Source: an uncultured Pseudomonadota bacterium
GTDB taxonomy: Bacteria; Myxococcota_A; UBA796; SXON01
Assembly: GCA_903844155.1 (NCBI GenBank)
Contig: CAIMSU010000224.1
Location: forward strand, 1-64,000
DNA length: 64,000 bases
Direction of reading: 5' to 3'
A program made the translations under genes and the position numbers. Position 1 is the stretch's first letter. Each line of letters starts with the position of its first letter. The notes below the pieces were generated by a model that ran no database searches, had not been told where the DNA came from, and worked only from the letters and a program-made list of their open reading frames with translations. Of the stretch, positions 60,142-64,000 are shown in pieces.

Positions 60142-60717
60142 ATGGACACAACGGCGTGCACCTGGCCCGGCGACGATGCCCTCATGGGGCGCTACCACGA
60201 TGCGGAGTGGGGGACGCCCGTGCATGACGATCACCGGCAGTTCGAATTTCTGGCGCTCGAAGCTGCGCAAGCCGGCTTGTCCTGGCGGACTGTGTTGTAC
60301 AAGCGCGAGGGCTACCGGGCGCAGTTCGCGGGTTTTGACCCGGCGGTCGTGGCAGCCTACGGAGAGGCCGAGATCGCCCGGATGATGCTCGACCGCGGCG
60401 TGGTCCGCAACCGCGCAAAGCTGACAGCCGCGGTCCACAATGCCTCGCGCGTGCTCGAGCTCGCCGCCGAACACGGCAGCTTCTCGGCCTGGCTCTGGCA
60501 GTTCGTGGACGGGCGCCCGATCGTGAACCGGTGGACCCGCACCGATCAGATCCCGGGGCACACGCCGCTCTCGGACCGCGTGAGCAAGGCGCTCAAGCAG
60601 CGGGGCTTCAAGTTCGTTGGTACCACGGTCGTTTACGCGCACCTGCAGGCCGCTGGCTTTGTGAACGACCACCTCGTCGGCTGCCCCAGGCACCCCGAAT
60701 TTCCTGGTCCCTGCTGA
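60142..60717 (+). CDS. tag: DNA-3-methyladenine glycosylase I
   Basis: The 191-residue repair enzyme excises 3-methyladenine. The start CTWPGDDALMGRYHDAEWGTP and the QAGLSWRTVLYKREGYR segment are typical of Tag. The zinc site is intact: N-terminal Cys in TACTW, His in RYHDAEWG, and the C-terminal His and Cys in HLVGCPRH. The ATG at 60142 is chosen over a much longer open frame. It is divergent from the MscS-cNBD gene (42 bp) and converges on the comEA-like gene. Confidence 0.95.
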   Translation: MDTTACTWPGDDALMGRYHDAEWGTPVHDDHRQFEFLALEAAQAGLSWRTVLYKREGYRAQFAGFDPAVVAAYGEAEIARMMLDRGVVRNRAKLTAAVHNASRVLELAAEHGSFSAWLWQFVDGRPIVNRWTRTDQIPGHTPLSDRVSKALKQRGFKFVGTTVVYAHLQAAGFVNDHLVGCPRHPEFPGPC

Positions 60718-60734
60718 CCGAGGCGAGGGTCGCA

Positions 60735-61244
60735 TCACACCTGCACAAACGGTCGCAGCGCCTTGATCGTCGCCGGTCCGATGCCCTTCACGGCGTCGAG
60801 CGCCTCGACGTTCCGGAAGGGGCGCGCTGCCCGGATCCGCTTCGCGAGCGCCGGCCCGATGTGCGGCAGCGCTTCCAACTCGGCCTGGGTCGCGCTGTTC
60901 AGATGCAGCTTCTGGCCCGTTGCCAGGTAGGCGATTGGCGCGCTCGGCACCTCGGTGACCGCGTACGCCCCCACGACGTTCACGCTGTCGCCATCGACCG
61001 GCATCCCCACGAAGAACCGCGCCGCCGACCCCGCCTTCGCCAGCGCCTCCGCAGCGTCCTGCCCGCCGTACCAACCCGGCCGCGCCGCGCCGGTGACGTG
61101 CAGGATCACCGGGTCGACCGCCGGCAAGGGAATCGCGCCGATGAGCAGGTTCGCGGCGATGAACACCAGCGCGACCAATGCCGTCCCCACCTGCGCCGGC
61201 GAGCGCGCGTAGAGTCCCGGGACGGACTGCAAAGTTGGCCTCAC
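60735..61244 (-). CDS. comEA: ComEA-like DNA-binding protein (TM, SLBB, HhH)
   Basis: The 169-residue protein has the full ComEA order: N-terminal membrane helix (VGTALVALVFIAANLLIGAI, about 18-37), SLBB-like segment (VILHVTGAARPGWYGGQDAAEAL ... DGDSVNVVGAYAV, about 44-90) and two helix-hairpin-helix motifs (LNSATQAELEALPHIGPALAKRI and VEALDAVKGIGPATIKALRPF). ComEA binds incoming DNA at the outer face of the inner membrane in natural transformation. GTG at 61244 overlaps the tsaE stop. No other competence gene is visible, so involvement in DNA uptake is an inference. Confidence 0.85.
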   Translation of the reverse strand: MRPTLQSVPGLYARSPAQVGTALVALVFIAANLLIGAIPLPAVDPVILHVTGAARPGWYGGQDAAEALAKAGSAARFFVGMPVDGDSVNVVGAYAVTEVPSAPIAYLATGQKLHLNSATQAELEALPHIGPALAKRIRAARPFRNVEALDAVKGIGPATIKALRPFVQV

Positions 61245-61705
61245 CTGGACCCACCCAGCCGGTCGAGGACCGCAGCCGAGACCGGGCCCGACGCCGTGAT
61301 CGTCACCCGCCGCTGATCCCCGTCGCCAATCGCGATCGCCACACTCACATGATCGTCGGGCCACACTTCCGGAAACCGCGACGCCCACTCAATGAGCCAC
61401 GTCCCCTGCTCCACCCCATCGACGATCCCCGAGTGCTCCAGCTCCGCCACATCCCGCACCCGGTAGACGTCCGCGTGACTCACGACACCGTGGCTGTGGA
61501 CGATCGCGTACGTCGGCGAAGTCACCGCCGCCGTGAGCCCCAAAGCCCGCAGGAACCCCCGCGCAAACGCCGTCTTTCCCGCGCCCAGCGCCCCCTCCAG
61601 CAACACGACCGCGCGCTCGCCGCCGACGGACCGCGCCAACAATGCACCGACCTGCTCTGTCGCCGCGATCCCGTCCGTCTCCACCGTCCACACACCGACC
61701 TCCAC
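61241..61705 (-). CDS. tsaE: tRNA N6-adenosine threonylcarbamoyltransferase subunit TsaE
   Basis: The 154-residue P-loop protein forms part of the complex that makes t6A37 in tRNAs decoding ANN codons. Walker A LEGALGAGKTAFARG (about residues 33-47), the SPTYAIVHSHG segment and the HADVYRVRD segment match TsaE. The GTG at 61705 lies behind AAGGGGGAG, and a longer upstream frame is not needed since E. coli TsaE has about the same length. It overlaps the comEA-like gene, so both are expressed together. Confidence 0.92.
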   Translation of the reverse strand: MEVGVWTVETDGIAATEQVGALLARSVGGERAVVLLEGALGAGKTAFARGFLRALGLTAAVTSPTYAIVHSHGVVSHADVYRVRDVAELEHSGIVDGVEQGTWLIEWASRFPEVWPDDHVSVAIAIGDGDQRRVTITASGPVSAAVLDRLGGSR

Positions 61706-61767
61706 CTCCCCCTTAGCGCGTCGCCGGGAACTCGCCAGTGGAACGTTGCAACGGCATGTCTCGCCCG

Positions 61768-62349
61768 TCAGCTTCGAGCGCGGTCCAACCACTTGGGCAC
61801 GGAAGGCGGGATCCAAAGCGCCATCCTGTCCAGCAACTCGCCTGCTTCTACCCCATGAAGCAGGAACGACCGATGTTCGGGGCGCACGAACCCCTCCGTC
61901 ACCGCGTGGTCCAGGAACGCCACGAGCGGGGCGTAGTACCCGTCCACATCGAGCAGCGCGACGGGCTTGTTGTGCAGCCCCAACTGTCCCCAGGTGTACA
62001 CCTCAAAAAGCTCTTCCAACGTGCCAAGTCCGCCCGGCAGCGCGACGAACCCGTCGGCCAGATCCGCCATCAACGCCTTGCGCTCGTGCATCGATCCGAC
62101 GACGTCCAGCTTCGTCAACCCGTGGTGCCGGACCTCCAGGTCATCGAGATGCTTCGGGATCACGCCCTCGACCGCGACCCCACGCGCGAGCGCCGCATCT
62201 GCGAGCACCCCCATCAGCCCAACGCTCCCACCGCCATAAACCAGCCCCAAACCTCGCTTGGCCAGCGCCTCCGCCAGCCCGACGGCCAGCTCCGAATAGC
62301 TCGCCCGAGTGCCGACGGCAGACCCACAAAACACTGCTACTGTGCGCAT
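61768..62349 (-). CDS. LOG-family phosphoribohydrolase
   Basis: The 193-residue protein belongs to the LOG family, which releases free cytokinin-type bases from nucleoside monophosphates and in bacteria may also act on AMP-like nucleotides. Motifs seen are [11 protein letters not shown] (about residues 37-47), MHERKALM (about 87-94) and [12 protein letters not shown] (about 104-115), the last being the family signature PGGxGTxxE. Start is ATG 62349. It lies upstream of tsaE in the same direction with 62 bp between them. Confidence 0.93.
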   Translation of the reverse strand: MRTVAVFCGSAVGTRASYSELAVGLAEALAKRGLGLVYGGGSVGLMGVLADAALARGVAVEGVIPKHLDDLEVRHHGLTKLDVVGSMHERKALMADLADGFVALPGGLGTLEELFEVYTWGQLGLHNKPVALLDVDGYYAPLVAFLDHAVTEGFVRPEHRSFLLHGVEAGELLDRMALWIPPSVPKWLDRARS

Positions 62350-62447
62350 TCCCGGTGGCTAACCAACCCCGGCTGGGCGTGCCCCCGCCAGCGGACTGTC
62401 GGGGTCGCGCTATTGCGGGCCGGGTCGCGTCCGACTCGCTGCGCTCG

Positions 62448-62467
62448 GTCGGCGGCAGACCGCCGAC
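62448..62467 (-). terminator. Hairpin downstream of ppa
   Basis: GTCGGCGG and CCGCCGAC form a perfect 8-bp stem with a four-base loop (CAGA). It starts 18 bases past the ppa stop on the minus strand. No T tract is visible behind it, so termination efficiency is uncertain. Confidence 0.45.
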
Positions 62468-62484
62468 TGAACCCTCCGCATCGC

Positions 62485-63135
62485 TCACGCGCGCGGGTTT
62501 TCGAAACCCTCCGAATAGTCCGCCATCGCGGCCGCGATCACTTCGCGCGCGCGCTGGGCGCCGTACACGGCGTCGATGGAGACGGGCTGGGTGCCGGACG
62601 CCGGGTCGAATTTGTAGGTCAGGAAGTAGTGCCGCAACCGGTCCACAAGCGCAGGCGGAAGCTGGTGTAGCTCCCGAACGTCGCCCCACACCGGGTCGCG
62701 GTCGAGCACCGCGATGATCTTGTCGTCGGCCTCGCCGTTGTCGACCATGAGCAGGCCGCCAACGGCCCGGCAGCCGAGCAGCAGGTCGCTGCGATCGATC
62801 GGTCGTTCGGAGAGAACGCAGATGTCCAGCGGATCGTTGTCGCCTTTCTCGCACGTCGGGACCGTCGCGCGGGCCAGGGCGGCAACGCGGGAGGTGCACC
62901 ACGTGCGCGGGATGAACCCGTAGGCGTACGGCGGCAGCGAGTTGGAGCGCTGCGGCCGGTCCACCTTGAGGTACCCGGTCGCCTTGTCGACCTCGTACTT
63001 GATCGTCGAGAACGGCGTGATCTCGATGTACGCGTAGAGGATCTCTGGGACGCCGGGGCCCTCCGCGTTCGGGCCGACGGGGACGCCGTGCCAGGGATGC
63101 GGCCGGTAGACGTCAAATTTCTTGGGGGCGGCCAT
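62485..63135 (-). CDS. ppa: Inorganic pyrophosphatase, family I
   Basis: The 216-residue enzyme hydrolyses pyrophosphate. The family I signature GDNDPLDICVLSE is intact (about residues 97-109) with the metal-binding Asp residues, and TPFSTIKYEVDKATGYLKVDR and LPPYAYGFIPRTW are family-typical. It lacks a signal peptide and is slightly longer than E. coli Ppa (176). The ATG at 63135 is four bases past the glmS stop, so both are probably co-transcribed. A hairpin follows its 3' end. Confidence 0.95.
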   Translation of the reverse strand: MAAPKKFDVYRPHPWHGVPVGPNAEGPGVPEILYAYIEITPFSTIKYEVDKATGYLKVDRPQRSNSLPPYAYGFIPRTWCTSRVAALARATVPTCEKGDNDPLDICVLSERPIDRSDLLLGCRAVGGLLMVDNGEADDKIIAVLDRDPVWGDVRELHQLPPALVDRLRHYFLTYKFDPASGTQPVSIDAVYGAQRAREVIAAAMADYSEGFENPRA

Positions 63136-63139
63136 GTTG

Positions 63140-64000
63140 CTACTCGACCGTCACGGACTTGGCGAGGTTGCGCGGGCGATCGATGTCGCGGCCGAGGGCC
63201 AGGCCAGCGCGGTAGGCGAACAACTGCAAGGGAAGGACGGACAACAACGGCGTGATCAGCGCAGATGCGCGCGGGACCGGAATCGCGACCTCCGCCAGCC
63301 TGGCGGCCTCGTGGTCGCCCTCGGTGTGGATGAGGATGACGCGCGCGCCGCGGGCCCGGACTTCCTGCACGTTGGACAACGTCTTGTCGCGCATCACGTC
63401 GTCCGGGACGATGGCGACGACCGGGGTCTGCTTGTCGATGAGGGCGATGGGCCCGTGCTTCATTTCGGCCGCGGGGTAGGACATGCAGGGGATGTAGGCG
63501 ACTTCCTTCAGCTTCAAGGCACCCTCCATCGCGACCGCAGCGCTCACGCCACGCCCGAGGAAGAACACGAAGCGCGCCTTGATCAAGAGCTCCACGGCGT
63601 CCACGATCGGCCCGGTGTGGGCCATGCCGTAGGTCTCGAGCCACCCGCGCATCCGCTCGGGCACGCCGAGCAGGTCCTCGCCGAACGCTCGCCCCTCCGC
63701 CGGCCCCAGCATTCGCGAGCGCCCGAACATCAACGAAGCCACGAGCAACGCCGCGACCTGCGACGTGAACGCCTTCGTGCTGGCCACCGCGATCTCCGGA
63801 CCCGAGTGCACGTACACGCCCCGCGCGCAGGTCCGGGCGATCGTCGACCCGACCACGTTCACGACGCCCATCACGCGCCCGCCCTTGGTCTGGGCCTCCT
63901 GAACGGCGCCGATCGTGTCGGCCGTCTCCCCGGACTGGCTGATGGCGAAGAACAGGTCGTCGGACGAGATGACGGGGTTGCGATAGCGGAATTCGCTGGC
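63140..64000 (-). CDS. glmS: Glucosamine-fructose-6-phosphate aminotransferase, C-terminal part
   Basis: The window edge cuts this gene; 286 codons are visible, corresponding to both SIS domains of GlmS. The visible part begins inside the first isomerase domain (ASEFRYRNPVISSDDLFFAISQSGETADT). It contains the sugar-phosphate loop SGETADTIGAVQEA, GPEIAVASTKAFTSQVAALL, the second-domain segment FFLGRGVSAAVAMEGALKLKEVAYI with AEMKHGPIALI, and ends DRPRNLAKSVTVE as GlmS does. The N-terminal glutaminase domain should lie to the right of the window. It supplies glucosamine-6-phosphate for cell wall and lipopolysaccharide. Confidence 0.96.
   Translation of the reverse strand, partial: ASEFRYRNPVISSDDLFFAISQSGETADTIGAVQEAQTKGGRVMGVVNVVGSTIARTCARGVYVHSGPEIAVASTKAFTSQVAALLVASLMFGRSRMLGPAEGRAFGEDLLGVPERMRGWLETYGMAHTGPIVDAVELLIKARFVFFLGRGVSAAVAMEGALKLKEVAYIPCMSYPAAEMKHGPIALIDKQTPVVAIVPDDVMRDKTLSNVQEVRARGARVILIHTEGDHEAARLAEVAIPVPRASALITPLLSVLPLQLFAYRAGLALGRDIDRPRNLAKSVTVE

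Overview
The window is very GC-rich, densely packed bacterial chromosome with many GTG and TTG starts and many 4-base gene overlaps. It is rich in lipoproteins with Asp-Thr or Gly-Asp-Thr spacers. It also carries a transmembrane Ser/Thr kinase, an NtrC-type sigma-54 activator, a VWA lipoprotein and many secreted or outer-membrane proteins of no known function. Together these suggest a deltaproteobacterial lineage, most likely Myxococcota or a close relative. That placement is inference from gene style; no taxonomic marker was compared. I saw no transposase, phage gene, CRISPR array, rRNA or tRNA.

Left part (1-8.2 kb): an NADPH:quinone reductase-like enzyme, an MFS transporter and two envelope proteins on the minus strand. 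Then come a degenerate glucose-6-phosphate isomerase homologue and a YfgM-like/BamB-like pair on the plus strand. At 8195-8222 lies a near-canonical XerCD dif site, so the window probably covers the replication terminus. Most genes to its right point toward it.

8.3-22 kb: mostly housekeeping genes (endonuclease III, YraN, ribosomal protein L19, prolyl-tRNA synthetase, argininosuccinate lyase with an ArgE-like deacetylase), interleaved with large unknown lipoproteins, a dockerin-like lipoprotein and a ferredoxin.

22.6-34.6 kb: a long minus-strand locus built around a complete peptide-type ABC importer (binding protein, two permeases, two ATPases). Four secreted or lipoprotein genes lie upstream and a barrel-like protein plus a TolB-like propeller lie downstream. 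This is one of two candidates for an undescribed envelope system.

34.7-45.3 kb: a TlpA thioredoxin with an outer-membrane barrel, an orphan NtrC-type regulator, a VWA lipoprotein with a SprT-DUF2786 protein, a Ser/Thr kinase, a CBM9-like protein with a lipoprotein phosphoesterase, and two small membrane proteins, one apparently starting with CTG.

45.5-52.9 kb: a tight operon of MarR regulator, LolD-like ATPase, two FtsX-type permeases, a LolA-like carrier and an outer-membrane barrel. It looks like a complete inner-to-outer-membrane route and is the second candidate system. Four 7-bp repeats sit at the very start of the barrel gene.

53-57.5 kb: two polytopic membrane proteins flanking an alkaline-phosphatase-superfamily (sulfatase-like) lipoprotein. 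57.5-64 kb: cysteine desulfurase, an MscS channel with a cyclic-nucleotide-binding domain, 3-methyladenine glycosylase I, a ComEA-like protein, TsaE, a LOG-family protein, inorganic pyrophosphatase, and the C-terminal part of GlmS running off the right end.
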